Below, one piece after another: positions 52,265-62,052 of a stretch of DNA of 64,000 nucleotides. This DNA is from Robiginitalea sediminis (lineage in GTDB: Bacteria; Bacteroidota; Bacteroidia; Flavobacteriales; Flavobacteriaceae). A program made the translations under genes and the position numbers. The notes beneath the pieces were generated by a model that saw only the letters and a program-made list of their open reading frames with translations, was not told where the DNA came from and searched no databases. The stretch is from NCBI RefSeq assembly GCF_002198115.1, contig NZ_NGNR01000001.1, positions 624,369 to 688,368 on the forward strand, in the 5' to 3' direction. Numbering within the stretch: position 1 is the first letter of the stretch; every line of letters starts with the position of its first letter.

Positions 52265-55225
52265 ATGACAAAGGAATCTCAAATAGAAACTCAATTAATA
52301 GAACAGCTTCAAGGGTTGAAATATGCGTATCGCCCAGACATAACGGATAGAAAAGCATTGGAGCAAAATTTCAGAACCAAATTTGAGGCACTCAATCGGG
52401 TGCGTTTGTCAGATAGCGAGTTTATCCGGTTACGTGAACAAATTATTGAACCCGATGTATTCAAAGCGTCTAAAAAGCTTCGGGAACAACAGTATTTTCA
52501 ACGTGAAGACGGAACGCCTTTGCATTACACTTTGGTGAACCATAAGGACTGGTGTAAAAATGACTATGAAGTCATTAATCAGTTGCGAATGAACACGGAA
52601 AACAGTAACCAGAGATACGATATTATCCTTCTAATTAATGGCTTGCCAATTGTGCAGATAGAGCTGAAGCGTCTCGATATTTCTCCACGTAAGGCCATGC
52701 AGCAAATAGTGGACTATAAAAACGAACCTGGCAATGGCTATGGTAATTCATTGATGTGCTATATGCAGTTGTTTATAGTTAGTAACCGAACTAATACTAT
52801 CTATTTCGCAAACAATAAGAAACAACATTTTCAATTCAATGCAGACGAGCAATTCCTGCCGGTTTACCATTTAGCGGATAAGAATAACAAAAAAATAAAG
52901 CACCTTGTCGATTTCACAGAGCACTTCCTCAGAAAGTGCACCTTGGGGGAGATGGTTAGCAAGTATATGGTGTTGGTTGAAACGGAACAAAAGCTTTTGG
53001 TGATGCGTCCTTATCAAATCTATGCCGTGCAGGCTATAGACGCCTGTGTAAGGCAGAATCGCGGCAATGGTTATATCTGGCATACCACGGGAAGTGGAAA
53101 AACTTTGACTTCTTTCAAAGCTTCAACGCTCCTTAAGGACAACCCGGACATTGAAAAGTGTTTGTTTGTTGTAGACAGAAAAGATCTAGATCGCCAAACC
53201 CGAGAAGAGTTCAACAAATTTCAGGAAGGCAGTGTGGAAGAGAACACCAATACCGAAACCTTGGTGCGGAGACTACTTTCTACAGATTATGCCGACAAAG
53301 TAATTGTCACTACAATTCAAAAACTGGGCTTGGCTTTAGATGGGACTAACAAGAGGAATTATAAAGAACGGCTCGAGCCATTGAGTAAGAAACGTGTGGT
53401 TTTCATATTTGATGAATGCCACCGTTCTCAGTTTGGAGAGAACCACAAAGCCATAAAAGAATTCTTCCCGAATGCCCAGCTTTTTGGATTTACGGGTACT
53501 CCGATTTTTGAAGAAAATGCGACGTACTATGTAGTGAATGGAGAAGAAAAAACGCTAAAAACAACCAAAAGTATTTTTCAGCATGAGTTGCCAAAATATA
53601 CCATAACACATGCTATCGAAGACAAAAATGTATTGCGCTTTCATATTGATTACTATAAACCGAAAGGCGTATATAAAATTGGGGGGGATGTTCATAAAGT
53701 TGGTGTTGTCGAAAAAATAATAGATGTACATAACCAAGCCACCAATAGCAAACGGTTCAATGCACTATTCGCAACGGCCTCAATTAATGATGCCATCGCG
53801 TATTATGATTTAATCCATAAGTGGCAAAATGATCGACTGCTAAACGATGAAAATTTCCAAAAGCTGAATATAGCCTGTGTTTTTTCACCGCCTGCCGAAG
53901 GTAATAAAGACGTTCAGCAGATTCAGGAAGATTTACCACAGGAAAAAGAAGACAATAAGCAAAATCCTGCAGAAAAAAAAGCAGCTTTGAAGGAAATCAT
54001 TGCGGACTACAATAAGCAATTCGACACCAATCACGACATCAACAATTTTGACCTGTACTATCAGGATGTGCAAAGTCGCATTAAAAATCAGAAGTACAGC
54101 AACAAGGACTATCCGCACAAGAACAAGATCGACATCACCATTGTGGTGGATATGCTTCTCACCGGTTTTGACAGTAAGTACCTGAACACCTTGTATGTGG
54201 ATAAGAACTTGAAATACCACGGACTGATTCAGGCCTTTTCACGTACGAACCGTGTACTAAACGATACCAAGCCTTACGGCAATATTTTGGATTTCCGTTC
54301 GCAAAAAGAAGCCGTAAACCAGGCTATAACCCTATTCTCTGGAGAAGAAAGCGGCCAAGCCAAGGAAATTTGGATGGTAGATCCTGCTCCTGTAGTGATT
54401 GACAAATACCAGGAAGCGGTAGCAAAACTCGGGGCGTTTATGCAGGAGCATAATCTTGTAAATAAACCACAAGACGTCTACAATCTAAAGGGCGATGCCG
54501 CTCGCATTGCCTTTGTAAAAAACTTCAAAGAAGTACAGCGCCTCAAAACCCAACTCGACCAATACACGGATTTAGATGAACGGCAGCAAGAGCAGATTGA
54601 AGCGATTTTGCCAAAGGATACGCTTCAGGAGTTCCGAAGCTCTTACTTAGAAACCGCCAAACAACTTCGTGAAATTCAACAAAAAGAAGGAGATGATGCT
54701 CCTGACGACATTCAGCAATTGGATTTTGAATTCGTACTCTTTGCCTCTGCGGTAATTGATTATGATTACATTATGAGTCTGATTGCAGACAGCACCCAAA
54801 AGAAGCCTTCAAAACAGAAAATGACCAAATATCAGGTGATAAGCTTGCTTAAATCCAACGCCAACCTGATGGATGAAGAAGAGGATCTGACCGATTTTAT
54901 TGAGCAGGTAGATTGGACGAAAGGGCAAACGGCTGAAGAGCTGAAACAAAACTTTGAAACCTACAAAGTAGAGAAGTACGACAAAGAACTGGGAGCCATA
55001 GCAAACAAACATGGCTTGCAAACCGCAGATCTCAAAATATTTGTAGAGAAGATCATGAGCCGAATGATTTTTGACGGTGAAAAACTCACCGATCTGCTGG
55101 AGCCACTGGAATTGAGTTGGAAAGAACGCCGGACCAAAGAACTGGCCTTGATGGAAGACTTGGTGCCCCAATTAAAAAAACTAGCCCAAGGGCGTGAAAT
55201 ATCAGGATTAGCCGCTTATGAGTAA
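52265..55225 (+). CDS. hsdR: Type I restriction endonuclease subunit R
   Basis: DNA translocase and nuclease of a type I R-M complex. 986 aa. The N-terminal PD-(D/E)XK nuclease is visible as RYDIILL (Asp119) and VQIELKR (Glu133-x-Lys135). The SF2 motor follows: HTTGSGKTLTSFKAS (Walker A near 273-280), FIFDECHRSQFG (DEAD-like DECH near 383), FGFTGTPI and, in the second RecA fold, VDMLLTGFDSKYLNTLYVD and LIQAFSRTNR. The C-terminal helical region (about 850-986) binds the methylase core. First gene of the operon; the hsdS start overlaps its end by 8 bases. Confidence 0.97.
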   Translation: MTKESQIETQLIEQLQGLKYAYRPDITDRKALEQNFRTKFEALNRVRLSDSEFIRLREQIIEPDVFKASKKLREQQYFQREDGTPLHYTLVNHKDWCKNDYEVINQLRMNTENSNQRYDIILLINGLPIVQIELKRLDISPRKAMQQIVDYKNEPGNGYGNSLMCYMQLFIVSNRTNTIYFANNKKQHFQFNADEQFLPVYHLADKNNKKIKHLVDFTEHFLRKCTLGEMVSKYMVLVETEQKLLVMRPYQIYAVQAIDACVRQNRGNGYIWHTTGSGKTLTSFKASTLLKDNPDIEKCLFVVDRKDLDRQTREEFNKFQEGSVEENTNTETLVRRLLSTDYADKVIVTTIQKLGLALDGTNKRNYKERLEPLSKKRVVFIFDECHRSQFGENHKAIKEFFPNAQLFGFTGTPIFEENATYYVVNGEEKTLKTTKSIFQHELPKYTITHAIEDKNVLRFHIDYYKPKGVYKIGGDVHKVGVVEKIIDVHNQATNSKRFNALFATASINDAIAYYDLIHKWQNDRLLNDENFQKLNIACVFSPPAEGNKDVQQIQEDLPQEKEDNKQNPAEKKAALKEIIADYNKQFDTNHDINNFDLYYQDVQSRIKNQKYSNKDYPHKNKIDITIVVDMLLTGFDSKYLNTLYVDKNLKYHGLIQAFSRTNRVLNDTKPYGNILDFRSQKEAVNQAITLFSGEESGQAKEIWMVDPAPVVIDKYQEAVAKLGAFMQEHNLVNKPQDVYNLKGDAARIAFVKNFKEVQRLKTQLDQYTDLDERQQEQIEAILPKDTLQEFRSSYLETAKQLREIQQKEGDDAPDDIQQLDFEFVLFASAVIDYDYIMSLIADSTQKKPSKQKMTKYQVISLLKSNANLMDEEEDLTDFIEQVDWTKGQTAEELKQNFETYKVEKYDKELGAIANKHGLQTADLKIFVEKIMSRMIFDGEKLTDLLEPLELSWKERRTKELALMEDLVPQLKKLAQGREISGLAAYE

Positions 55226-56462
55226 GGAGATGAAATTGATACCTGAGTTACGTTTTCCTGAATTTGAGAAGTTTGGAAGTTGGCAAAATGTGAATCTTGA
55301 AGACGTGGCGGACGTTATTAAAGGCAAGCAATTAAACAGACTTCAATTATCCGAATCAGGGACTTACCCTTGCCTCAACGGTGGGATTACGCCTTCTGGA
55401 TTTACCGATAAGTTCAATACAGGAGCTAATACCATAACTATAAGTGAAGGGGGGAATTCTTGTGGATTTGTGAGCTATATGACTACAAAGTTTTGGCTAG
55501 GTGGGCACTGTTATAAAATTGACTTGAAAAAGTCGACTTTTTTGGAATTCTTCTATCAATTACTGAAAGCAAATGAATCGAGAATAATGGGACTAAGGGT
55601 CGGCTCTGGGTTGCCGAATATTCAAAAAGGAACTTTACTGAGCCTTAAGATACCTTTTGTCACAAATCCAGGCGAACAACAAAAAATCGCCTCTTGTCTT
55701 TCTTCTTTAGATGAGTTGATAACCGCTCACAATGATAGGCTAGACGCCCTCAAAGACCACAAAAAAAGCTTGCTGCAAAACCTTTTCCCCCAAGAAGGCG
55801 AAACCGTGCCTAAGGTACGCTTTCCTGAGTTTGAAGGGGATGGGGAGTGGATTGAAAGTAGTATACAGAACTTATTAGATAACAAAATAATTATCAGTCA
55901 TTTAGATGGAAATCATGGAGCATTATATCCAAGGGCAGATGAATTTAGTGAAGATGGTGTGCCGTATCTCACTGCTAATGACTTAATAAGTGGGACGGTA
56001 GACTTTAGGTACTGTAAGCATTTACCTCTTGAAAAAGCCAAGAAATTTAAAAAAGGAGTAGCTAAAAACGGTGATGTACTTTTTGCTCATAATGCGACAG
56101 TTGGTCCAGTTGCAAAACTTATTACAGACCTACCTTTTGTAATTCTTAGTACAACAGTAACTTATTACCGATGTGATAATGAATCATTAATTAATGACTT
56201 CTTAAGGTATGCATTAGAAAGCCCATTTTTTGTTGCTCAGTATAAAAGAGTGATGTCACAATCGACTAGAAATCAAGTGCCGATTACAACTCAAAGAAAG
56301 TTCCACCTTCAACTTCCTAAACCGAAAGAACAACAAAAAATCGCTTCCTGTTTTTCGGCAGTGGATGAGCTTATTATTGCCCAGCAAGATATTATTGAGC
56401 AATTGCAGCAACAAAAAAAGGGATTGATGCAAGGCTTATTCCCGAAATTCAATATTGCTTAG
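55218..56462 (+). CDS. hsdS: Type I specificity subunit S, first copy
   Basis: Determines the bipartite DNA target. 414 aa with two target-recognition domains (about 10-150 and 210-360), each followed by a conserved coiled-coil spacer: QQKIASCLSSLDELITAHND with LQNLFPQEGETVPKVRFPEF, and QQKIASCFSAVDELIIAQQD with KKGLMQGLFPKF. Both half-subunits look intact. It abuts a second hsdS with no intergenic base, and shares a 177-base near-repeat with it in the central spacer. Confidence 0.95.
   Translation: MSKEMKLIPELRFPEFEKFGSWQNVNLEDVADVIKGKQLNRLQLSESGTYPCLNGGITPSGFTDKFNTGANTITISEGGNSCGFVSYMTTKFWLGGHCYKIDLKKSTFLEFFYQLLKANESRIMGLRVGSGLPNIQKGTLLSLKIPFVTNPGEQQKIASCLSSLDELITAHNDRLDALKDHKKSLLQNLFPQEGETVPKVRFPEFEGDGEWIESSIQNLLDNKIIISHLDGNHGALYPRADEFSEDGVPYLTANDLISGTVDFRYCKHLPLEKAKKFKKGVAKNGDVLFAHNATVGPVAKLITDLPFVILSTTVTYYRCDNESLINDFLRYALESPFFVAQYKRVMSQSTRNQVPITTQRKFHLQLPKPKEQQKIASCFSAVDELIIAQQDIIEQLQQQKKGLMQGLFPKFNIA
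55674..55850 (+). repeat. hsdS central-spacer direct repeat, copy 1
   Basis: This 177-base stretch encoding the central conserved region of the first HsdS is collinear with 56976-57152 in the second hsdS and highly similar (translation nearly identical from EQQKI to DGEW). It is a natural substrate for recombination that would swap recognition domains. Confidence 0.8.
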
Positions 56463-57743
56463 ATGAGCGATCAAATCAAATATCTACTAAAACCCGAACT
56501 TCGATTTCCTGAGTTTATAGATGATGGGGATTGGGTAGAAGATACCTTAGCAAATATTGCGACTTTTTCAAAAGGTAAAGGAATATCAAAATCAGACATA
56601 TTTGAAAATGGAAATACACCATGCATTAGATATGGTGAATTATATACCCAGTACAATGAAATTATAAGGGATGTAGTATCATACACAAATCTAGATCCAA
56701 GTGATCTAGTATTGAGTGAAGTAAATGATGTCCTTATTCCGGCCTCAGGCGAAACACAAATCGATATTGCAACAGCTTCTTGTGTTCTTAAAGATGGGAT
56801 AGCTCTGGGGAGTGATATAAATATTATTAGGCCACAAATCAATGGTGTATTTCTGGCTTATTATCTAAATGGTGTCAAGAAAAAAGAAATAGCTCGGAAT
56901 GCGCAAGGAATCTCTGTTATACATCTGTATTCACGCCAATTAAAGACGCTTAAAACAAATATTCCTTCACCATCAGAACAACAAAAAATCGTTTCCTGCC
57001 TTTCTTCTTTAGATGAGCTGATAGCCGCCCATAACGATAAGCTGGACGCACTTAAAGACCACAAAAGGGGCTTGCTACAAAACCTATTCCCTCAGGAAGG
57101 CGAGACCTTTCCAAAGGTTCGTTTTCCGGAGTTTGAAAATGATGGGGAGTGGGAACCATCCACTGTAGAAGATAATTGTCTGGTTAAGGGACGGATTGGA
57201 TATCGTGGATATACGAAGAATGATTTAGTAAAAGAAGGAGAAGGAGCTTTAGTGCTTGGTGGTAAGAATATTCAAAACCAATTACTTGATCTATCTGACC
57301 GAACTTATCTCAGTTGGGAGAAATATTTTGAGTCCCCAGAAATTATGGTCCAAATGAATCATATAATCTTTTCGCAACGGGGTACTCTAGGTGATTGTGC
57401 AATCATTGATCAAGAAATTGGAAAGGCAACCATAAATCCTAGCATGGTGCTTTTGAGAGATATAACATGTAGCGCAAAGTTTTTATACTACATCCTCATT
57501 GGTAATCGAGTTCAAGCAGAAGTGATGCGTAACAGCACATCTTCAGCTGTTCCTATGCTTTCTCAAAAGCAAATCAGAGAATTTACTTTCCTTATTCCTC
57601 CTCCTCCTGAGCAAGATAAAATCGCTTCTACATTATCAGCTTTAGATGAGCTTCTAATTACTCAGCAAAAGAAAATTGATGAATTGCAAGAACATAAGAA
57701 GGGATTGATGCAAGGATTATTTCCAAAAATCAAACTGACGTGA
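56463..57743 (+). CDS. hsdS: Type I specificity subunit S, second copy
   Basis: 426 aa with the same two-TRD layout as the first HsdS. Recognition domains differ (TRD1 from GDWVEDTLANIATFSKGKGI; TRD2 from VEDNCLVKGRIGYRGYTK), while spacers are conserved (EQQKIVSCLSSLDELIAAHN; LDELLITQQKKIDELQEHKK). The start ATG directly follows the first copy's TAG, so both should be translated. Two complete S subunits with one R and one M would give the locus two sequence specificities. Confidence 0.94.
   Translation: MSDQIKYLLKPELRFPEFIDDGDWVEDTLANIATFSKGKGISKSDIFENGNTPCIRYGELYTQYNEIIRDVVSYTNLDPSDLVLSEVNDVLIPASGETQIDIATASCVLKDGIALGSDINIIRPQINGVFLAYYLNGVKKKEIARNAQGISVIHLYSRQLKTLKTNIPSPSEQQKIVSCLSSLDELIAAHNDKLDALKDHKRGLLQNLFPQEGETFPKVRFPEFENDGEWEPSTVEDNCLVKGRIGYRGYTKNDLVKEGEGALVLGGKNIQNQLLDLSDRTYLSWEKYFESPEIMVQMNHIIFSQRGTLGDCAIIDQEIGKATINPSMVLLRDITCSAKFLYYILIGNRVQAEVMRNSTSSAVPMLSQKQIREFTFLIPPPPEQDKIASTLSALDELLITQQKKIDELQEHKKGLMQGLFPKIKLT
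56976..57152 (+). repeat. hsdS central-spacer direct repeat, copy 2
   Basis: Partner of 55674-55850, same length and register. Recombination between them would delete about 1.3 kb and leave one chimeric hsdS with TRD1 of copy 1 and TRD2 of copy 2. Confidence 0.8.
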
Positions 57744-57745
57744 TT

Positions 57746-58828
57746 ATGACGCTTCAAGAAGTTACAGCAACTATCATTCAAGCACCAGAGAACATACATT
57801 TGGTTTATGCATTTAATGGAACGGGTAAAACACGTTTATCCGTTAATCTTAAGGATTCTTTAAAAAGAAAAGATGGTTCACATCGGGGAGTGTACTTTAA
57901 CGCTTACAGTGAAGACCTTTTCACTTGGGATAATGAAGCAGTAGAGCTTCTGATAAAGCCAAGCACTCTTAGCGACTTTCATCAATATATGGGTACGGAA
58001 CTTGATGTTCAAAACAAACTCAAATACTACTCAACAAAGTTTGACTTTAGATTTAATCTAGTAAAGGATGACAATCCTCAAAAAGGTTGGAAATCTGTTT
58101 CTTTCTTTTATCCCGAAGATGAAGACACTAATGTCAAAATATCAAGGGGTGAAGAACGAATTTTTATTTGGTGTTGGTTCCTGACACTTTTTGAAGTAAA
58201 TGAATTGGTGGAAAATCAAAAGGATTACATTTTTATAGATGATCCTGTTTCCAGTTTGGATGACAAGAACATATTTAACACAGCACGATTAATTCTAGAC
58301 TTATTCAAGGAGAAAGTTGCGAGCACAAAAATTGTACTTACAACTCATCATGCTGGCTTGTTCAATACCTTAACTAGTTGGGTAAGGAGTGCCGATAATT
58401 GTTCCTTGTTCAAGGTAAAAAATGAAAAGGGAGAAGAAAAGAATAATTATATCCTTCGAATACTAGAGAAAAGCGAAGATGACTACAAACTGAAGTCGGT
58501 TAAAAAGGGAAGCTTCTTTTATCACTTGTTGCTAGCAGATATACTTAGCGAAGCAATCAAAAATGACACTCTTGACTATTCCCACTTTCCATTGACTCGA
58601 CAGTTGTTAGAAACTGTTGGTTCTTTTCTTGGCAAACCAAGGTTTAGCTATTCCTTAGAAAAGATGGGTATATCAGATGTAAAGGAGAAAACAGACGTCA
58701 TTAACTCAAGAACCCATGAGTATTACAATCAAAAAGCATCATTCTTAAATGACAAGGATAAAGAGATTATAACCGAGATATTTCAAGCAATTGAGAAATT
58801 GTTTAAGCCAGAACATAAACTTATATGA
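57746..58828 (+). CDS. ABC-ATPase, PrrC/RloC-like anticodon nuclease candidate
   Basis: 360 aa from the ATG at 57746; a GTG at 57740 is possible. The ABC-type NTPase half has Walker A FNGTGKT (23-29), signature SRGEE (133-137) and Walker B IFIDDPVSSLDD (D165, D166), with TTHH as the switch region. No coiled-coil insertion is present, unlike RloC. The C-terminal half shows TRQLLE (R285, E289) and NSRTHEY (H324), the R-x3-E...H arrangement of the PrrC/RloC anticodon-nuclease site. It lies inside the hsd operon between hsdS and hsdM, as prrC sits within its type Ic locus, and overlaps hsdM by 4 bases. ATPase certain; tRNA cleavage inferred. Confidence 0.75.
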   Translation: MTLQEVTATIIQAPENIHLVYAFNGTGKTRLSVNLKDSLKRKDGSHRGVYFNAYSEDLFTWDNEAVELLIKPSTLSDFHQYMGTELDVQNKLKYYSTKFDFRFNLVKDDNPQKGWKSVSFFYPEDEDTNVKISRGEERIFIWCWFLTLFEVNELVENQKDYIFIDDPVSSLDDKNIFNTARLILDLFKEKVASTKIVLTTHHAGLFNTLTSWVRSADNCSLFKVKNEKGEEKNNYILRILEKSEDDYKLKSVKKGSFFYHLLLADILSEAIKNDTLDYSHFPLTRQLLETVGSFLGKPRFSYSLEKMGISDVKEKTDVINSRTHEYYNQKASFLNDKDKEIITEIFQAIEKLFKPEHKLI

Positions 58829-60513
58829 CACAGAAAAATCAAGATAAACTAGGTGCCACTTTGTGGAAAATTGCCGATGATTTGCGTGGAGCAATGAATG
58901 CGGATTCATTCCGTGATTACATGCTTTCATTTTTGTTTTTGCGCTATCTATCAGCCAATTACGAAGAATCTGCTAAAAAGGAATTGGGATCAGACTACCC
59001 ATTACCCAAAGAGAAGAAACAACGCGTATTCAATGAAGACACAAATGAAACAGAGGAGATAATTGTTCAAGTATCTCCACTTAGTATTTGGTATGGGAAC
59101 AACCCATTTGATATTTCTGAGTTTGAAAAACAAATGCGCAGAAAAGTCCATTTTGTTATCAAACCAGAGCATTTGTGGAGTCACATTACTGAGTTAGCAC
59201 GTACCCAAAGTCAAGATTTACTCAGGGTTTTGTCTGAAGGTTTTCGATACATTGAGAACGAATCCTTTGAGAATTCTTTTCAAGGTCTATTTTCAGAAAT
59301 TAACCTAGATTCTGAAAAGCTTGGCCGAACACACAGCGAGAGAAATAAAAGGCTTTGCAAAATTATTAGCAAAATTGCTACAGGAATCTCGAAATTTTCC
59401 ACCGACACCGATACGCTTGGAGATGCTTATGAATATTTAATTGGACAGTTTGCCGCAGGTTCAGGAAAAAAAGCAGGTGAGTTTTATACCCCGCAGCAGA
59501 TTTCAACCATACTTTCCAAAATCGTAACTCTCGATAGCCAAGATCCTTCCTCAGGTCCAAAACAAAAACTGGACAAAGTTTTAGACTTTGCTTGCGGATC
59601 GGGTTCATTGCTTTTGAATGTTAAAACTCAACTTGAAAAGCAAACTGATAAAAAAGGCACGATTGGTAAGATTTATGGTCAGGAGAATAACATCACAACC
59701 TACAACCTGGCAAGGATGAACATGCTTTTGCACGGCATCAAAGACACCGAGTTTGAAATTTTCCATGGTGACACCTTAAAAAATCAATGGGACATTTTGA
59801 ATGAAATGAACCCTTCCAAGAAAATAGAATTTGATGCGATTGTTGCAAATCCACCCTTTAGCTTGCGCTGGGAGCCCAATGAGGCTATGGGAGAAGATTT
59901 CCGATTCAAAAGCTATGGTTTAGCACCAAAATCTGCTGCGGATTTTGCTTTCTTGTTGCATGGCTTTCACTTTTTGAGCAATGAAGGCACAATGGCCATA
60001 ATTCTGCCTCATGGTGTACTATTTCGCGGGGGCCAAGAAGAGAAAATCAGAACCAAGCTGCTTAAAGACAATCACATAGATGCAGTGATTGGATTGCCAG
60101 CCAACTTGTTCTATTCTACTGGTATTCCTGTTTGTATAGTAGTACTTAAGAAGTGTAAAAAAGAAGACGATGTATTAATCATAAATGCAAGCGAGCATTA
60201 TTTGAAAGGTAAACGTCAAAATACTTTGCGGGATGATAAATATGACGGGCCTGAAAATGATATAGAGAAAATTGTAGAAACCTATCAATTCCGTAAAGAA
60301 GAGGATCGTTACTCTAAAAGGATCTCAATGGATGAGATCAAAAAGAATGGTTACAATCTGAATATCTCTCGTTACGTCAGTACCGCTGAACCTGAAAAGC
60401 AAATAGATCTTCAAGAGGTAAATCAGAAATTAATTGATATTGAAAAGCGCATTGCTCAGAGTAAAGCAGAACATAATAAGTATTTGCAAGAATTGGGTCT
60501 GCCGCCAATTTAA
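58825..60513 (+). CDS. hsdM: Type I DNA methyltransferase subunit M
   Basis: N6-adenine methyltransferase core of the type I complex; protects host DNA and is required for restriction. 562 aa. N-terminal helical HsdM domain (about 10-150) includes MLSFLFLRYLSANYEES. The methylase fold has GEFYTPQQISTIL, motif I LDFACGSGSLLL (near 253-264) and motif IV NPPF (342-345). The C-terminal coiled region (about 530-560) contacts HsdS. Last gene of the operon; unusually it follows rather than precedes hsdR and hsdS. Confidence 0.97.
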   Translation: MTQKNQDKLGATLWKIADDLRGAMNADSFRDYMLSFLFLRYLSANYEESAKKELGSDYPLPKEKKQRVFNEDTNETEEIIVQVSPLSIWYGNNPFDISEFEKQMRRKVHFVIKPEHLWSHITELARTQSQDLLRVLSEGFRYIENESFENSFQGLFSEINLDSEKLGRTHSERNKRLCKIISKIATGISKFSTDTDTLGDAYEYLIGQFAAGSGKKAGEFYTPQQISTILSKIVTLDSQDPSSGPKQKLDKVLDFACGSGSLLLNVKTQLEKQTDKKGTIGKIYGQENNITTYNLARMNMLLHGIKDTEFEIFHGDTLKNQWDILNEMNPSKKIEFDAIVANPPFSLRWEPNEAMGEDFRFKSYGLAPKSAADFAFLLHGFHFLSNEGTMAIILPHGVLFRGGQEEKIRTKLLKDNHIDAVIGLPANLFYSTGIPVCIVVLKKCKKEDDVLIINASEHYLKGKRQNTLRDDKYDGPENDIEKIVETYQFRKEEDRYSKRISMDEIKKNGYNLNISRYVSTAEPEKQIDLQEVNQKLIDIEKRIAQSKAEHNKYLQELGLPPI

Positions 60514-60547
60514 CCTAAAGGAATCTGGATAATTTTTTTAGGGGTTT

Positions 60548-62017
60548 TCAAAACATCGGAACCAGGTTGCTTGGGTTTTGATCAAAATCAAAGGCATAGT
60601 GGATATAAATTTTATCTCTTTTCTCCTTAATATGTTCCCAAGTCAAGGGAATCACTGACTCCTTAGTTCCCCAAAACTTCTCCTCCTGTGAAACCAAAGC
60701 ATAGTTTTCGAATTTAATCGGCTCCTTTATTGCATCACCATTCATTTCAATGGATTTCCGCTGTAAGTATTTTACAAAAGCACCCAATTCGGAAGCACTC
60801 AAGGATTGAATGTTGTCAAAGTCTCCGCTGAGTTGATCTTTAAAAAAGAGTCCTATAGTATTCTTTGGAGTGTTTTCTATGCCCGCATAATAGATCTGAG
60901 GCAAATAATCCTCTTGTTTCATAATTAGAATATCGGGAATTTTAGCTGAACCTTCAAGGTATTCCACACAATCATCCCATTCATAAAAAGTTTTGGCTCC
61001 TTTGGTATTTGAAACATGCCTATAGATGTAGCTATATTCAATGGGCAGTCTGATTTCTTTCTCTAATGCAACAATAGACTTTTCAAGATTTCTGTATTCA
61101 GGTAACCTCACCTCAATTTTGTTTACTTTTTGTCCAGATGAATTTGTGCTTTCGAAGCCCTGTAGTTGAAAAAATTTTTCAATGCTCAAGCGATCGAATT
61201 TAATCTGAACATCAAGAATTATGTTCCCGGCTAAATCGATGTCCCGTATTCCTTCTTGTTCAAGAAGCAAAGTGTCGTTATTAATTTTCCCGTTTAAAGC
61301 CAGGTAGCGATACCCAAGTTTTTGTACCTCTTGTATTCCATTAGTGCCGGATACTGTTGCACTCGGGGTAACCACGGCAGTTACTCCGCTGGATGACGAA
61401 TCGGATTCGCCAGCAGTTGAATTTGCTCTAGAGGTAGTTCGTGAAGCATTCAAACCTCCAGAAAGCGTTACAGATTCATTAAAGGTTACATCGCCAATAT
61501 TTAGGGTTCCATATTCCGTTTCAAATTTGTTCCATTTCGTGAAATGAATTCCGCTATGTGTGTTCTTAATCACAATATTCAAATACTCAATACGGTCTGC
61601 CAGCGAAAATTCTTCACCGATCTTTTCATAATTCCTTTTTTTGGAAATAGACAGCACCAGTCGTAGATTTTGAGTACTATAATCCTTTATCAAGCTATTC
61701 TTTGGCTTTAAATATTCCTTTTCTAAGGCTTTAAGAAACGCATCAGAAGATTCATTCTTTTTGTCCAGAATTTCCAGAAGCTTGGCCTGGCCTTCTCCCT
61801 TTAAGTCCCATAAATTCTTGCTTTTGTCTTCTGGCTTGGGATTTTGAACTTTGAAACTAAACACTGAAATGTCCACTAGTTTAGAGTCACTCCTTTTATG
61901 CTTTACAGTTCGATATCTTTTAACTGTGGTATCCTGAAAAAGCCGACCAATAAAACATCCGCTAAGGGTTAGTAGGAAAAGAAAACAAATAGGGATTAGG
62001 ATTCTATTTTTCATCAT
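60548..62017 (-). CDS. Large lipoprotein, unknown function
   Basis: 489 aa with lipobox (PICFLFLLTLSGC, Cys near 21), so a lipid-anchored envelope protein. The N-terminal domain includes LRLVLSISKKRNYEKIGEEF then ADRIEYLNIVIKNTHSGI. A Ser/Thr-rich low-complexity patch (about 195-230) interrupts it. The middle (NGKINNDTLLLEQEGIRDID, then GNIILDVQIKFDRLSIEKFF) is beta-rich. No family recognised. The gene is AT-rich, convergent with hsdM, and lies 35 bases after the amidohydrolase gene on the same strand; the two probably form an operon. Confidence 0.75.
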   Translation of the reverse strand: MMKNRILIPICFLFLLTLSGCFIGRLFQDTTVKRYRTVKHKRSDSKLVDISVFSFKVQNPKPEDKSKNLWDLKGEGQAKLLEILDKKNESSDAFLKALEKEYLKPKNSLIKDYSTQNLRLVLSISKKRNYEKIGEEFSLADRIEYLNIVIKNTHSGIHFTKWNKFETEYGTLNIGDVTFNESVTLSGGLNASRTTSRANSTAGESDSSSSGVTAVVTPSATVSGTNGIQEVQKLGYRYLALNGKINNDTLLLEQEGIRDIDLAGNIILDVQIKFDRLSIEKFFQLQGFESTNSSGQKVNKIEVRLPEYRNLEKSIVALEKEIRLPIEYSYIYRHVSNTKGAKTFYEWDDCVEYLEGSAKIPDILIMKQEDYLPQIYYAGIENTPKNTIGLFFKDQLSGDFDNIQSLSASELGAFVKYLQRKSIEMNGDAIKEPIKFENYALVSQEEKFWGTKESVIPLTWEHIKEKRDKIYIHYAFDFDQNPSNLVPMF

Positions 62018-62052
62018 AAAAGGGTTTGTAGTTATGGTATTTAATAAACCAG

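Noticed and set aside
57746-58828. OLD-family nuclease or ordinary ABC transporter ATPase
   Set aside because: No Toprim motif and no membrane partner; the C-terminal R-x3-E...H set and the hsd location fit PrrC/RloC better.
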